Shown: piece by piece, positions 41,928 through 50,913 of the stretch
Layout of the letters: each line of letters starts with the position of its first letter
Numbering within the stretch: position 1 is the first letter of the stretch
NCBI RefSeq assembly: GCF_003725695.1
Contig: NZ_RJSE01000003.1
Span: 281,127-345,126 of the forward strand
Length of the DNA: 64,000 bases
Direction: 5' to 3'
From: Nocardioides marmoriginsengisoli
GTDB lineage: Bacteria > Actinomycetota > Actinomycetes > Propionibacteriales > Nocardioidaceae
Program-made: the position numbers and the translations under genes
The notes under the pieces: generated by a model
Told to the model about the DNA's origin: nothing
The model's database searches: none
What the model saw: the letters and a program-made list of their open reading frames with translations, nothing else

Positions 41928-42839
41928 TCAGTTGGTCGGCGTGATCGGGAGGAGGCCGGCGTTCGCCAGGGCCTCGTGGACGGCGCCGACCAGCTGGTCG
42001 TCCGCCTCGACCAGCGGCAGCCGCACGGTCCGGTTGCCGTGCACGCCGAGGAGCTGGATCGCCGCCTTGGCGGTCATCACCCCGGGGGCGTGGTTCATGA
42101 TCGCGTCGACCACCGGTGCGACGTCGTTGTAGAGCCGCAACGCCCGGTCCAGGTCGCCGGCGTCGACGGCGGCCACCATCTCGGCGTACTGGTTGCCGGC
42201 CACGTGGCCGACGACCGAGACGACGCCGCAGCCGCCGTGGGTCAGCCAGCCGAGGTTGAGCACGTCGTCGCCGGAGTAGTAGGCCAGTCCGGTCTCGGCC
42301 ATGATCTGGGTGCCCCGGAAGAGGTCGCCGACGGCGTCCTTGACCGCGACGAACTTCTCGTTGGCGGCCACCCGGGCGAAGGTCTCCGGCGCAATCGTGA
42401 CCCCGGTGCGCCCGGGGATGTCGTAGAGCATGATCGGCAGCTCGCTGGCCGCCGCGACCGCCTCGAAGTGGGCGGCGATGCCGGCCTGGGTCGGCTTGTT
42501 GTAGTACGGCGAGACCAGCAGCACCCCGTCGGCCCCGGCCTTGGCGGCCTGCTCGTTGAGCTCGATGGAGTGCTCGGTGTGGTTGGTGCCGATCCCGGCG
42601 ACGACGGTCGCGCGGTCGCCGACGGCGTCGATCACCGCGCGCAGGATCTCGCCGTCCTCGGCGACGGAGGTGGTCGGCGCCTCACCGGTGGTGCCGCTGA
42701 CCACGATGCCGTCGTTGCCGTTGGCCACCAGGTACTCGGCGACGCGGGCGACGCCGTCGAGATCGACCGACCCGTCGTCCTTGAAGGGCGTCACCATCGC
42801 GGTGAGCACACGACCGAGCGGGGCTGCGGGAAGACTCAT
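41928..42839 (-). CDS. dapA: 4-hydroxy-tetrahydrodipicolinate synthase
   Basis: A 303-residue TIM-barrel aldolase that condenses pyruvate with aspartate semialdehyde in the lysine/diaminopimelate pathway. Motifs are VTPFKDDGSVD, VSGTTGEAPT, LLVSPYYNKPTQAG with the catalytic tyrosine, and VAVKDAVGDL with the Schiff-base lysine. TAACCT (42846-42851, reverse strand) lies 6 bases before the ATG, giving a leaderless start. It heads the dapA-rnj transcription unit, which supplies diaminopimelate for the cell wall. Confidence 0.95.
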   Translation of the reverse strand: MSLPAAPLGRVLTAMVTPFKDDGSVDLDGVARVAEYLVANGNDGIVVSGTTGEAPTTSVAEDGEILRAVIDAVGDRATVVAGIGTNHTEHSIELNEQAAKAGADGVLLVSPYYNKPTQAGIAAHFEAVAAASELPIMLYDIPGRTGVTIAPETFARVAANEKFVAVKDAVGDLFRGTQIMAETGLAYYSGDDVLNLGWLTHGGCGVVSVVGHVAGNQYAEMVAAVDAGDLDRALRLYNDVAPVVDAIMNHAPGVMTAKAAIQLLGVHGNRTVRLPLVEADDQLVGAVHEALANAGLLPITPTN

Positions 42840-42949
42840 AGGCCTAGGTTAGTGGTCATCCACCTCACCGGCTCACCCGATTGCCCCGTTCACGCCGACA
42901 CCGGCCCGGATCCCCCACCCTGCCGGCCCGTCCGGGTACCTTCGCGCAG
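42840..42949. promoter_or_regulatory. Divergent leaderless promoters of dapA and a lipoprotein gene
   Basis: The 110-base gap holds two start-proximal hexamers. TAACCT (complement of 42846-42851) is 6 bases before the dapA ATG. TACCTT (42937-42942) is 7 bases before the lipoprotein GTG at 42950. No ribosome-binding site precedes either start. Confidence 0.6.
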
Positions 42950-43618
42950 GTGAGGATCACTGCGACATCGCGCTCCCTGGCCGCCCTCGTCCTGGGCACT
43001 CTCGTGCTCACCGGCTGCGGCAAGGACGCCGAGAAGGATCCGGTCGCCGCCGACCCGACCACGCCGACCGTGAGCTCCTCACCGACCCCGACCGCCACCC
43101 CGACGCCGACTCCGACGCGGAAGCCGAAGCCGACCCGGACACCGACCAGGCCCGCGGAGGGCAACGGGGACGGCGAGGGCGACGACACCCCGGCAGCCGA
43201 TGGCGGCGGGATCTGCGCCGATCTGGACGCCGGCGAGGTCGCCGCGATCCTCGGCGGCGCGGTCACGGGTTCGGCGATGCCCCCGAAGGGCTGCGCCTTC
43301 AACCGGAAGAACCCCAGCGCCCCGGCGGCGAGCTTCGCCGAGACCTCGTTCGCCGGGACACCCGGCGGCATGGACGGCGCGAAGACCGGCGCGACCTCCT
43401 CGGTCGAGGGCGAGCCGGTCGACCTGACCGGGATCGGCGACGCCGCCTTCGTCGTGACCGGCACCGCGTTCGGCGGCACCGACCTCCAGGGCGCCGGCGC
43501 GGTCCGGGTCGGCGACCGCCTCGTCAACGTGACGGTGGCGCAGAGCGCCGGCCTCCCCCGGGCGAAGGTCCGGGCGCTGGTGGTCAGCCTGCTCACGCTC
43601 GCCGCCCGGTCCGCCTAG
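42950..43618 (+). CDS. DUF3558-like exported lipoprotein (paralogue 1)
   Basis: A 222-residue precursor. The lipobox LTGC places the lipidated cysteine at C23. A Pro-Thr-rich linker (PTPTATPTPTPTRKPKPTRTPTR) follows. The C-terminal domain carries two cysteines: GGGICADLDAGEVAAILGG near residue 85 and PPKGCAFN. The pattern resembles DUF3558, a domain of mycobacterial envelope lipoproteins. The adjacent gene at 43718 encodes a paralogue with the same Cys-x-D/E-x-x-A-I-x-G and G-C-x-F-N spacing, so the two arose by tandem duplication. Start GTG 42950 is leaderless. Confidence 0.75.
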   Translation: MRITATSRSLAALVLGTLVLTGCGKDAEKDPVAADPTTPTVSSSPTPTATPTPTPTRKPKPTRTPTRPAEGNGDGEGDDTPAADGGGICADLDAGEVAAILGGAVTGSAMPPKGCAFNRKNPSAPAASFAETSFAGTPGGMDGAKTGATSSVEGEPVDLTGIGDAAFVVTGTAFGGTDLQGAGAVRVGDRLVNVTVAQSAGLPRAKVRALVVSLLTLAARSA

Positions 43619-43717
43619 CACCCGAACCAGCAGAAACCCTACTGTCGCCGAACCCCGCGACCTCCTAGCGTCAGAGGTTCTGCGCTCCGGCGCACCACCG
43701 ACCCTGATGAGGCCGCC

Positions 43718-44296
43718 ATGCGCGCGAACCGCACCCTGACCACCCTCGCCCTCCTCGCCGCCGTGACGACCGGGCTCACCGGCTGCGGCTCCGACGACAA
43801 GTCGAGCGACTCCGGGAAGCCCAACACCGGGACGGTGGCCCCGACCGACGACAAGACCGACGAGACCGACTCCTCGACCAGCGACATCTGCGCGGCCGTC
43901 ACCGACGACGAGATCGAGGCGATCGTAGGCGCGCCGATCACCCGCGAGGAGATCCCCGGCGGTGGCTGCACCTTCAACCAGGAGGACCTCCGCGCCGCGG
44001 GCATCTCGCTGAACACCACGCCGTACGACGAGAGCACCGGCGGGTTCGACGCCGCGATCTCCGGTGTCTCGGCGACGCTCGACGGCACCGGCGGCGGTCC
44101 GGTCGACGGCATCGGCGAGGAGGCCTACGTCAAGACCGGTACGGCGATGGGCGGCTCCAGCCAGCAGGGCGGCGGCCTGGTCCACGTCGGCAACATCCTG
44201 GTCCAGGTCACCGTGATCCAGGGCGCCGGGCTCTCGGCCGAGAAGGTCGAGGCGATGGTGGTCGACACGCTGAAGCTGGTCGCCGAGAAGGCCTGA
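43718..44296 (+). CDS. DUF3558-like exported lipoprotein (paralogue 2)
   Basis: A 192-residue precursor with lipobox LTGC, so C23 is lipidated, exactly as in the preceding paralogue. The mature protein has an acidic Asp-Thr-Ser linker, then a DUF3558-like domain: DICAAVTDDEIEAIVGAPITREEIPGGGCTFN, with the two conserved cysteines. It ends QVTVIQGAGLSAEKVEAMVVDTL, matching VNVTVAQSAGLPRAKVRALVVSL of the neighbour. GAGG lies 6 bases before the ATG. A TAGCGT element about 45 bases upstream may be its promoter. Function unknown. Confidence 0.8.
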   Translation: MRANRTLTTLALLAAVTTGLTGCGSDDKSSDSGKPNTGTVAPTDDKTDETDSSTSDICAAVTDDEIEAIVGAPITREEIPGGGCTFNQEDLRAAGISLNTTPYDESTGGFDAAISGVSATLDGTGGGPVDGIGEEAYVKTGTAMGGSSQQGGGLVHVGNILVQVTVIQGAGLSAEKVEAMVVDTLKLVAEKA

Positions 44297-44322
44297 TCCG
44301 CGCGACCTCGTAGCCTCGGGGG

Positions 44323-45225
44323 ATGAACGCTCTCGCCCTCAGCACCGTCATCCTTCCGCACCAGCGCTGGCACGAGGGCGCCCGCGAGGAGTGGCGGCGG
44401 GCCGAGGCGCTCGGGCTGGACACGGCGTACACCTACGACCACCTGTCCTGGCGGACCTTCCGGGACGGCCCGTGGTTCGGCGCGATCCCGACGCTGACCG
44501 CTGCTGCGACGGCGACCTCGACGCTCCGGCTCGGCACCCTGGTCACCAACCCGAACTTCCGGCACCCGGTGACGCTCGCCAAGGAGCTGATCAGCCTCGA
44601 CGACATCTCCGGCGGCCGGATCACCCTCGGCATCGGCGCCGGCACCTCCGGGTTCGACGCGACCGTGCTGGGTCAGGAAGCGTGGACGCCGAAGGAGCGG
44701 GCCGACCGGTTCGCCGAGTTCCTCGCCCTGCTCGACCGGTTGCTCACCGACGCGGACGTCTCCGCCGCCGGGGCGCACTACGTCGCGCACGAGGCCCGCA
44801 ACATCCCCGGCTGCGTGCAGCAGCCGCGCCTCCCCTTCGCGGTCGCGGCCACCGGTCCGCGCGGCCTGGCGCTCGCCGCCCGGTACGGCCAGGCCTGGGT
44901 GACCACCGGCGACGACAAGCTCTACGAGAACGGCACCGCCGCCGAGTCGGACGCCGCCCTGGCGAGCCAGATCCAGCGGCTGGGTGCCGCCTGCGCCGAG
45001 ATCGACCGCGACCCCGCGTCGATCCGGAAGGTGCTGCTGACCGGGTTCACCCCGGAGGCCAACGAACCGTTGCAGTCGTTCGAGCGGTTCGTCGACTTCG
45101 CCGGCCGGCACCGCGATCTCGGGTTCGACGAGATCGTCGTCCACTGGCCGATCCCGGACAGCGACTTCGCAGCGCCGTACGACGTCTTCGAGCGGATCGC
45201 GACCGAGAGCCTGGGCCGGCTCTAG
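44323..45225 (+). CDS. LLM-class flavin-dependent oxidoreductase
   Basis: A 300-residue luciferase-like monooxygenase fold protein. It carries the bacterial luciferase pattern: EAGADTAYTYDH-like WRRAEALGLDTAYTYDHLSWR, IPTLTAAATATSTLRLGTLVTNPNFRHPVTLAKELISLDDISGGRITLGIGAG, and ATGPRGLALAARYGQAWVTTG. Members use FMN or F420; the sequence does not decide which. TAGCCT (44311-44316) lies 6 bases before the ATG, so it is leaderless. Its TAG stop overlaps the TAG stop of folA on the other strand at CTAG (45222-45225). Confidence 0.88.
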   Translation: MNALALSTVILPHQRWHEGAREEWRRAEALGLDTAYTYDHLSWRTFRDGPWFGAIPTLTAAATATSTLRLGTLVTNPNFRHPVTLAKELISLDDISGGRITLGIGAGTSGFDATVLGQEAWTPKERADRFAEFLALLDRLLTDADVSAAGAHYVAHEARNIPGCVQQPRLPFAVAATGPRGLALAARYGQAWVTTGDDKLYENGTAAESDAALASQIQRLGAACAEIDRDPASIRKVLLTGFTPEANEPLQSFERFVDFAGRHRDLGFDEIVVHWPIPDSDFAAPYDVFERIATESLGRL

Positions 45226-45701
45226 GCCCGCCGGTACCAGACGAACTCGTAGCCGGTCTCGCCGTCGAGGTGCGGCTCCCGGCGCTCCTCGACCCAGTCG
45301 TCCGGGCTGAACTCCGGGTAGCGGGTGTCTCCCTCGGGTGCGAGGTGCACCTCGGTCAGCACCTGGGCGTCGGCCACCGCCAGCGCCTCGGCGTACACGC
45401 TCGCTCCCCCGACGACGAACACCTCGGGATCGATCTCCTCGGCCAGCCGCAGTGCCGCCTCCAGGTCGCCGGCGACCAGCACGCCCTCGGCGGACCAGCC
45501 CGGGTCGCGGGTCAGCACGATCGTGGTCCGGCCCGGCAGCGGCCGCCCGATCGACTCGTACGTCGCCCGCCCCATCACCAGGACGTGCCCCAGGGTGAGC
45601 GCCTTGAAGTGCGCGAAATCGGCGGGGATCCGCCACGGGATGTCGCCGTCGGCGCCGATCACGCCGTTGCGCGCGACGGCAGCGACCAGGGTGAGCGTCA
45701 C
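45222..45701 (-). CDS. folA: Dihydrofolate reductase
   Basis: A 159-residue enzyme that regenerates tetrahydrofolate from dihydrofolate using NADPH. It begins MTLTLVAAVARNGVIGADGDIPWRIPADFAHFKALT, with the conserved D27-like Asp, W22-like Trp and I-P-W-x motif. VMGRATYESIG binds NADPH, and VFVVGGASVYAEAL is the second cofactor motif. The start GTG 45701 is 10 bases after the thyA stop. The typical actinobacterial thyA-folA pair couples dTMP synthesis, which produces dihydrofolate, to its recycling. Confidence 0.95.
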   Translation of the reverse strand: MTLTLVAAVARNGVIGADGDIPWRIPADFAHFKALTLGHVLVMGRATYESIGRPLPGRTTIVLTRDPGWSAEGVLVAGDLEAALRLAEEIDPEVFVVGGASVYAEALAVADAQVLTEVHLAPEGDTRYPEFSPDDWVEERREPHLDGETGYEFVWYRRA

Positions 45702-45711
45702 AATGCCGCTC

Positions 45712-46506
45712 TCACACCGCAATGGGGGCTTTGATCCCCGGGTGCGGGTCGTAACCCTCGATCGTGATGTGCTCGAGGTCGAACGCGTCCAGCGCCGACA
45801 CCGACGGGTCCAGGCGCAGCGTCGGCAGCGGACGGACGTCCCGGGTCAGCTGCAACCGGGCCTGCTCCAGGTGGTTGGTGTAGAGGTGCGCGTCGCCGAG
45901 GGTGTGCACGAAGTCACCGACCTCGAGCTCGCAGACCTGGGCCACCATCTGGGTGAGCAGCGCGTACGACGCGATGTTGAACGGCACCCCGAGGAAGACG
46001 TCCGCCGAGCGCTGGTAGAGCTGGCAGGAGAGCTTCCCGTCGGCGACGTAGAACTGGAACATCGTGTGGCAGGGCGCCAGCGCCATCTCCGGGATGTCCG
46101 CGACGTTCCAGGCGGAGACGATGTGCCGGCGCGAGTCCGGGTTGCTGCGGAGCTGCTCGACGACCTGGGCGATCTGGTCGACGTGCCGGCCGTCCGGGGT
46201 CGGCCAGGAGCGCCACTGGTAGCCGTAGACCGGGCCGAGGTCGCCGTTCTCGTCGGCCCACTCGTCCCAGATCGTCACGCCGCGGTCCTGCAGCCACTTC
46301 ACGTTGGTGTCGCCGCGCAGGAACCAGAGCAGCTCGGCGAAGACGGAGCGCGTGTGGATCTTCTTCGTGGTGACCAGCGGGAAGCCGGCGGCCAGGTCGA
46401 ACCGCAGCTGGTGGCCGAAGACCGAGAGAGTGCCGGTGCCGGTGCGGTCGGACTTCTCGACGCCTTCGTCCAGGATTCGCTGGACCAGGTCGAGGTAGCT
46501 CTGCAT
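45712..46506 (-). CDS. thyA: Thymidylate synthase
   Basis: A 264-residue homodimeric enzyme that methylates dUMP with methylene-THF. Hallmarks are [21 protein letters not shown], the catalytic Cys in [32 protein letters not shown] and [12 protein letters not shown]. Length 264 matches E. coli ThyA. TAGGTT (46514-46519, reverse strand) lies 7 bases before the ATG, giving a leaderless start. It is followed by folA. Many actinobacteria have thyX beside dapB instead. Confidence 0.96.
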   Translation of the reverse strand: MQSYLDLVQRILDEGVEKSDRTGTGTLSVFGHQLRFDLAAGFPLVTTKKIHTRSVFAELLWFLRGDTNVKWLQDRGVTIWDEWADENGDLGPVYGYQWRSWPTPDGRHVDQIAQVVEQLRSNPDSRRHIVSAWNVADIPEMALAPCHTMFQFYVADGKLSCQLYQRSADVFLGVPFNIASYALLTQMVAQVCELEVGDFVHTLGDAHLYTNHLEQARLQLTRDVRPLPTLRLDPSVSALDAFDLEHITIEGYDPHPGIKAPIAV

Positions 46507-46597
46507 GGAGGTCAACCTACCTGCGTCGCGGTGCTGCTGGCGGGAGCGCCGCCGTAATGTCCGCGCGCCTGTCGGAGGAGCGTGGCAGACTCCGGGA

Positions 46598-47422
46598 GTG
46601 ATCGTCGGGATGACCGCGGCCCTGCTGGCCGCAGCGCTGTTCGGAGCGATCGCCGCGATCCAGGCCTCGGTGATCCGCCGGCACGGTCTGCTCTCCAAGC
46701 CGATGCTCGGCGTGCTCGTCGCCTACCTCGTCGGCTGGCTGCTGCACCTGGTCGCGATCGCCGAGCTCCCGCTCTACCTGGCCCAGGTCGGGGTCGGCGC
46801 CTCCCTGGTGGTGACCGCGCTGATCGCCTCGTTCGTGCTGGGCGAGCCGCTGCGTCGCGAGCACTGGGTCGCGGTCGGCGCGATGGTGGTCGGCCTGGGC
46901 GTGCTGGCGACCGCGGCCGGGGAGATCGGCACGTCCTCCTTCACCGACCGCACCACGATCGCCCTGTACACCGTCCTCGCGGTGACCAGCCTGCTCGGCT
47001 GGACGGCCTTCCGCTGGACGCACCGGTACAGCGGCGTCGTGATCGCCACCCTCGCCGGGGTGGCGTACGGCCTTTCCCCGATCGCTACCCGGGCCCTGGT
47101 CGACTTCACCTACAGCCCGGACACCCTGGCCACGGCGATCAGCATCGGCCTCTTCGGATCCCTGGGCTTCCTGCTGTACTCGGTCGCCCTCAACCGGACC
47201 TCGGTCACCGCGGCGACCTCCCCGCAGATCCTGTTGCAGACCGCGATCCCGGCGGTCGTCGGCATCGCGCTCTTCAACGACCAGGTCCGGGACGGCTGGT
47301 GGCCGGTCGCGGTGGCGGCGTTCGTGGTCAGCGTGGCGGCCAGCGTCGTGCTCTGCGGCGCCGAGGCCCGCCTCGACCTGGTCGACGGGCTAAACGTCGA
47401 AGTCGAGGGCGAGCTGACCTGA
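46598..47422 (+). CDS. EamA/DMT-family transporter (second copy)
   Basis: A 274-residue membrane protein with about nine or ten hydrophobic segments. It begins [31 protein letters not shown] and has a second half with [25 protein letters not shown], typical of the shortened DMT subfamily. It is less similar to the EamA protein at 14623. GTG 46598 is taken, with ATG 46610 as alternative; CAGACT upstream at 6 bases could be a weak -10. The last 33 bases overlap the 3' end of paaE on the opposite strand. Confidence 0.82.
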   Translation: MIVGMTAALLAAALFGAIAAIQASVIRRHGLLSKPMLGVLVAYLVGWLLHLVAIAELPLYLAQVGVGASLVVTALIASFVLGEPLRREHWVAVGAMVVGLGVLATAAGEIGTSSFTDRTTIALYTVLAVTSLLGWTAFRWTHRYSGVVIATLAGVAYGLSPIATRALVDFTYSPDTLATAISIGLFGSLGFLLYSVALNRTSVTAATSPQILLQTAIPAVVGIALFNDQVRDGWWPVAVAAFVVSVAASVVLCGAEARLDLVDGLNVEVEGELT

Positions 47423-48427
47423 GGTCGGCCGCGCCTGGCAGGTGAGCACGTCGCCGCGGGCGAGCTCGTCGGGCTCCAGCGCCCAGGTCGCCGCCATCGT
47501 CACCTCGCCGTCGAACAGTCGGGCGCGGCAGGTCCCGCAGACCCCGCCCTGGCACGCGTACGGCGCATCGGCCCGCACCCGCAGCAACCCGTCCAGGACG
47601 GCCTCGCCCGGCTCCAGGGTGAAGCGCGACTCCAGCCCCCCGAGCCGTACGACGACCGCAGCCGCCGGCGACGCGGCACCGGCGGTCGTCACGGTCGGCG
47701 CGGCCTCCGCGTGGAACAGCTCGGTGTGGACAGCGGTCGACGGCACCCCGTCCGCGACCAGTGCCGCGGCCAGCGTGGTGACCAGGTCGAACGGCCCGCA
47801 GAGGAACCAGCCGTCGCACTCCCCCAGGACCGTCGAGCGCAGCACGCCGAGCCGCTCGGGATCCAGCCGCGAGGACAGCAACGGACTCTCCTGAGCCTCG
47901 CGGGTGAGCACGTGCACGACCTGGAGGCGGTCCGGCCAGCGGTTCTTCAGGTCGGCGATCTCGTCGAGGAACATCACCTCGCGCTGGGACCGGTTGCAGT
48001 CGACCAGGCTGACCAGCTCGACCGCGGGATCGGCCAGCGCCGCGGCCACCATCGCCAGGATCGGCGTGATCCCCGAGCCGGCGGCGACGAACGCCGGCCG
48101 GCGCAGCCCGGCGAGCCCCGCTCCGAACCGGCCGGTCGGGGTCAGCACCTCGAGCTCGTCGCCGGGGCGCAGGCCCGGGAGCACCCGGTCGGAGAACGCA
48201 CCGCCCGGCAGCCGCCGTACGCCGATCCGCAGGGCACCGCCGGGCGGCGTGCAGATCGAGTACGACCGGCGCTCCCGCTCCCCGGGGACCCGGATCGCGA
48301 CGTGCTGGCCGGCCTGGTGGGCGAACACGTCCCGCAGGTCGTCGGGCACCTCGAAGGTCACCGCCACCGCGTCCTCGGTCAGCTCGTCGAGCGCGGCGAT
48401 CCGGAGCGGGTGGAAGTCCGGCCTCAC
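47390..48427 (-). CDS. paaE: Phenylacetyl-CoA epoxidase reductase subunit PaaE
   Basis: A 345-residue oxidoreductase that transfers electrons from NADPH to the PaaA diiron centre. A ferredoxin-reductase FAD/NAD domain (RRSYSICTPP binds FAD; AAGSGITPILAMVAA binds NAD) is followed by a C-terminal plant-type [2Fe-2S] ferredoxin with CQGGVCGTCRARL and a distal LTCQARP cysteine. The GTG start overlaps the paaD stop as GTGA. Its 3' end overlaps the EamA gene by 33 bases. It is the last gene of paaABCDE. Confidence 0.93.
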   Translation of the reverse strand: MRPDFHPLRIAALDELTEDAVAVTFEVPDDLRDVFAHQAGQHVAIRVPGERERRSYSICTPPGGALRIGVRRLPGGAFSDRVLPGLRPGDELEVLTPTGRFGAGLAGLRRPAFVAAGSGITPILAMVAAALADPAVELVSLVDCNRSQREVMFLDEIADLKNRWPDRLQVVHVLTREAQESPLLSSRLDPERLGVLRSTVLGECDGWFLCGPFDLVTTLAAALVADGVPSTAVHTELFHAEAAPTVTTAGAASPAAAVVVRLGGLESRFTLEPGEAVLDGLLRVRADAPYACQGGVCGTCRARLFDGEVTMAATWALEPDELARGDVLTCQARPTSGQLALDFDV

Positions 48428-48882
48428 AGCGGCTTGACCTGGTCGAACGGCTCGCGGCACGTCGTACAGACGCGCAGCGCCTTGCAGGCCGTCGACGAGA
48501 ACCGGGACAGCTCCCGGGTCTCCAGCGAGCCGCAGTTCGGGCACCGGACGGCCAGCTCCAGCGACACCTGGGCGACGGGTCCCGGCGGCGCGATCCCGGC
48601 GGCGTCGAGCGCGGCCCGCCCGGCAGCGGTGATCCAGTCCGTCGTCCAGGCCGGAGCGAGCACGACCTCGACCCGGACCGGCATCGGCGCAAGCGCGGCC
48701 ACGATGTCGTCCGCGATCGCCTCCATCGCCGGGCAGCCCGCGTACGTCGGCGTGATCCGGACGGTGGCGGCCCCGCCGTCGACCTCGACCGCGCGCAGGA
48801 TGCCGAGGTCGGCGATCGTGACCATCGGCAGCTCCGGGTCGAGGACCGCGGCCACCCGCTCCCTGATCTCGGCGGCGCTCAC
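48424..48882 (-). CDS. paaD: Phenylacetate degradation protein PaaD
   Basis: A 152-residue protein of the DUF59/PaaD family, needed for maturation of the epoxidase iron centre. The N-terminal DPELPMVTIADLGILRAVEV is the DUF59 motif, and the second has TPTYAGCPAMEAIADDI. The C-terminal zinc-like region carries paired cysteines: AVRCPNCGSLETREL and RVCTTCREPF. The GTG start overlaps the paaC stop by 4 bases and its own stop overlaps paaE. It lies in the operon between paaC and paaE, the conserved order. Confidence 0.93.
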   Translation of the reverse strand: MSAAEIRERVAAVLDPELPMVTIADLGILRAVEVDGGAATVRITPTYAGCPAMEAIADDIVAALAPMPVRVEVVLAPAWTTDWITAAGRAALDAAGIAPPGPVAQVSLELAVRCPNCGSLETRELSRFSSTACKALRVCTTCREPFDQVKPL

Positions 48883-49631
48883 CAGGTCGCTCCGGGGTGG
48901 GCGGCGGTGACCTCGCGCATCTCGGCGAGGATCGCGTCGAGGTCGGGGGTGTGCACGCCGTCGCGCCCGGACGGGGTGGCGACGCGGTCCTCGGGGAGCT
49001 CCAGGGTCGCCGTACCGAGCACCTCGGCGACCCAGTGCCGGCAGGACCGGTCGGCCCGATCGTCACCGAGGAGGGCGCAGAACCACGGCCACTCGGCGGC
49101 CAGGGCGGTCTCCATCCGACGCCTCGACTCCGCGGTACCGCTGCCGAGCCGGAGCGTCCAGAGCCGGGCGTGGTCGCGGTGGTAGGCGACCTCCTTGACG
49201 GACTTCGCGGCGATCGCCGCCAGCCTCGCGTCGGCGGCGGTGCGCAACCCGGCGTACAGCTCGTACTGGTACGCCGCGAGGAGCAGCAGTCGGACGATCG
49301 TCACCGCGAAGTCCCCGTTCGGCCGCTCGACCAGCACCGCGTTCCGGAACTCGTCGGCCGGCCGGAGGTAGGCGAGGTCGTCCTCGGTCAGCACCGGGTC
49401 GGTCAGCTCGCCGGCGTAGCCGAGCAGCATCCGGGCCTGTCCGAGCAGGTCCAGCGCGATGTTGGCCAGGGCGATGTCCTCCTCGAGATCGGGCGCCCGG
49501 GCCACCCACTCCGAGAGCCGGTGGCTGGCGATCAGGGCGTCGTCGGCCAGGCCCAGCAGGTAGATCCGGTCGGACGCCGCGGCACCGGCCGTCCCGGCGT
49601 CGGGCCCGTCCTCACATCTGGTCGACGGCAT
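48879..49631 (-). CDS. paaC: Phenylacetyl-CoA epoxidase structural subunit PaaC
   Basis: A 250-residue helical, ferritin-like subunit that pairs with PaaA to form the catalytic core. The APDLEEDIALANIALDLLGQARMLLGYAGEL segment and the later YHRDHARLWTLRLG are family marks. PaaC lacks the full set of diiron ligands, as known for its homologues. ATG 49631 is the only start in frame near the N-terminus, so the gene begins inside the last 20 bases of paaB. Residues 1-20 are extra and low-complexity. Confidence 0.92.
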   Translation of the reverse strand: MPSTRCEDGPDAGTAGAAASDRIYLLGLADDALIASHRLSEWVARAPDLEEDIALANIALDLLGQARMLLGYAGELTDPVLTEDDLAYLRPADEFRNAVLVERPNGDFAVTIVRLLLLAAYQYELYAGLRTAADARLAAIAAKSVKEVAYHRDHARLWTLRLGSGTAESRRRMETALAAEWPWFCALLGDDRADRSCRHWVAEVLGTATLELPEDRVATPSGRDGVHTPDLDAILAEMREVTAAHPGATW

Positions 49632-49887
49632 CCGGCACCTCGTAGAACGTCGGGTGCCGGTAGACCTTGTCCCCGGCGGGTTCGAAGAACGAGTCCTGCT
49701 CGTCCGGGCTGCTCGCGGTGATCATCGAGGCGGGCACGACCCACAGCGACACCCCTTCGCTACGCCGGGTGTAGACGTCCCGGGCGTTGCGCAGAGCGGT
49801 CTCCGCATCCGCGGCGTGCAGCGATCCGACGTGCGCGTGCGCCAGCCCCCGCCGCGGCCGCACGAACACCTCCCACAGAACACTCAT
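49612..49887 (-). CDS. paaB: Phenylacetyl-CoA epoxidase subunit PaaB
   Basis: A 91-residue subunit that bridges the PaaAC core. Its beginning [42 protein letters not shown] is strongly conserved. The ATG overlaps the paaA TGA as ATGA, and the 3' end overlaps the start of paaC by 20 bases. Length matches known PaaB (about 95). Fully embedded in the paaABCDE operon. Confidence 0.94.
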   Translation of the reverse strand: MSVLWEVFVRPRRGLAHAHVGSLHAADAETALRNARDVYTRRSEGVSLWVVPASMITASSPDEQDSFFEPAGDKVYRHPTFYEVPDAVDQM

Positions 49888-50795
49888 CTCGCTCCCCCGC
49901 TCGCGGCGTAGGCGTCGGCGGCCTCGCGGACCCAGGCACCCTCGGCATCGGCGCGCACCTTGTGCGCGATCCGCTCGGCGTTGCAGGGACCTCGCCCCGC
50001 CACCACCTCGGCGAGCTCGGCGAAGTCGACCTCGCCGAAGTCCCAGGACCCGCGCTCCTCGTTCCACGCGAGGTCGTCGTCCGGGATCCGGAGCCCCAGC
50101 ACGGCGGCCTGCGGGACGGTCATGTCGACGAACCGCTGCCGCAGGGTGTCGTTCGAGAATCGCTTGATCCCCCAGGCCGTCGAGCGCTCGCTGTTCGGCG
50201 AGGCCGAGTCCGGCGGACCGAACATCATCAGCGCCGGCCACCACCACCGGTCGAGCGCGTCCTGCGCCATCGCGTGCTGCTCAGGGGTGCCGTGGCTCAG
50301 CGCGTGCAGCGACTCGAAGCCCTGGCGCTGGTGGAACGACTCCTCCTTGCAGATCCGCACCATCGCGCGCGCGTACGGGCCGTAGGAGCAGCGGCACAGC
50401 GGCACCTGGTTGACGATCGCGGCACCGTCGACCAGCCAGCCGATCGTGCCGACGTCCGCCCAGGTCAGCGACGGGTAGTTGAAGATCGAGGAGTACTTCT
50501 GCCGGCCGGTGTGCAGCGCGTCCAGAAGGTCGGCCCGGTCGACGCCGAGGGTCTCCGCGGCGGCGTACAGGTAGAGGCCGTGGCCGGCCTCGTCCTGGAC
50601 CTTGGCGAGCAGGATCGCCTTGCGCCGCAGACTCGGCGCCCGGGTGATCCAGGCGCCTTCCGGCTGCATCCCGATGATCTCGCTGTGCGCGTGCTGGGCG
50701 ATCTGGCGGATCAGCGTCGCGCGGTAGTCGTCCGGCATCGCGTCGCGCGGCTCGACCCGGCCGAGGTCCTCGATGACCTGCTCGAAAGTCGTCAC
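49884..50795 (-). CDS. paaA: Phenylacetyl-CoA epoxidase catalytic subunit PaaA
   Basis: A 303-residue diiron oxygenase that epoxidises the aromatic ring of phenylacetyl-CoA. A helical ferritin-like fold contains ligands in [17 protein letters not shown] and [15 protein letters not shown] (E-x2-H pairs). [19 protein letters not shown] is also conserved. The start GTG 50795 lies 6 bases after TATCCT (reverse strand, 50802-50807), suggesting a leaderless operon head. No paaK, paaG, paaZ, paaF or paaR lies in the window, so the rest of the pathway must be elsewhere. Confidence 0.95.
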   Translation of the reverse strand: MTTFEQVIEDLGRVEPRDAMPDDYRATLIRQIAQHAHSEIIGMQPEGAWITRAPSLRRKAILLAKVQDEAGHGLYLYAAAETLGVDRADLLDALHTGRQKYSSIFNYPSLTWADVGTIGWLVDGAAIVNQVPLCRCSYGPYARAMVRICKEESFHQRQGFESLHALSHGTPEQHAMAQDALDRWWWPALMMFGPPDSASPNSERSTAWGIKRFSNDTLRQRFVDMTVPQAAVLGLRIPDDDLAWNEERGSWDFGEVDFAELAEVVAGRGPCNAERIAHKVRADAEGAWVREAADAYAASGGAR

Positions 50796-50913
50796 CCTTC
50801 GAGGATAGACCGAAGTTGTTACAAAATCTCGTTGCACAACGGCCTATCTGACATATATCGGCCACGGGTCGCCCGGTCGCCCCGCGACGACCTGCACCTG
50901 CTTGGATGAGCCG
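50796..50913. promoter_or_regulatory. Promoter region between paaA and the GNAT gene
   Basis: The 118-base gap is relatively AT-rich at 50815-50870 (TTGTTACAAAATCTC, ACATATAT). The TATCCT element serves paaA. The imperfect inverted half-sites GTTGT (50816) and ACAAC (50837) lie where a repressor such as PaaR could bind, but no sequence here proves it. Confidence 0.4.
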
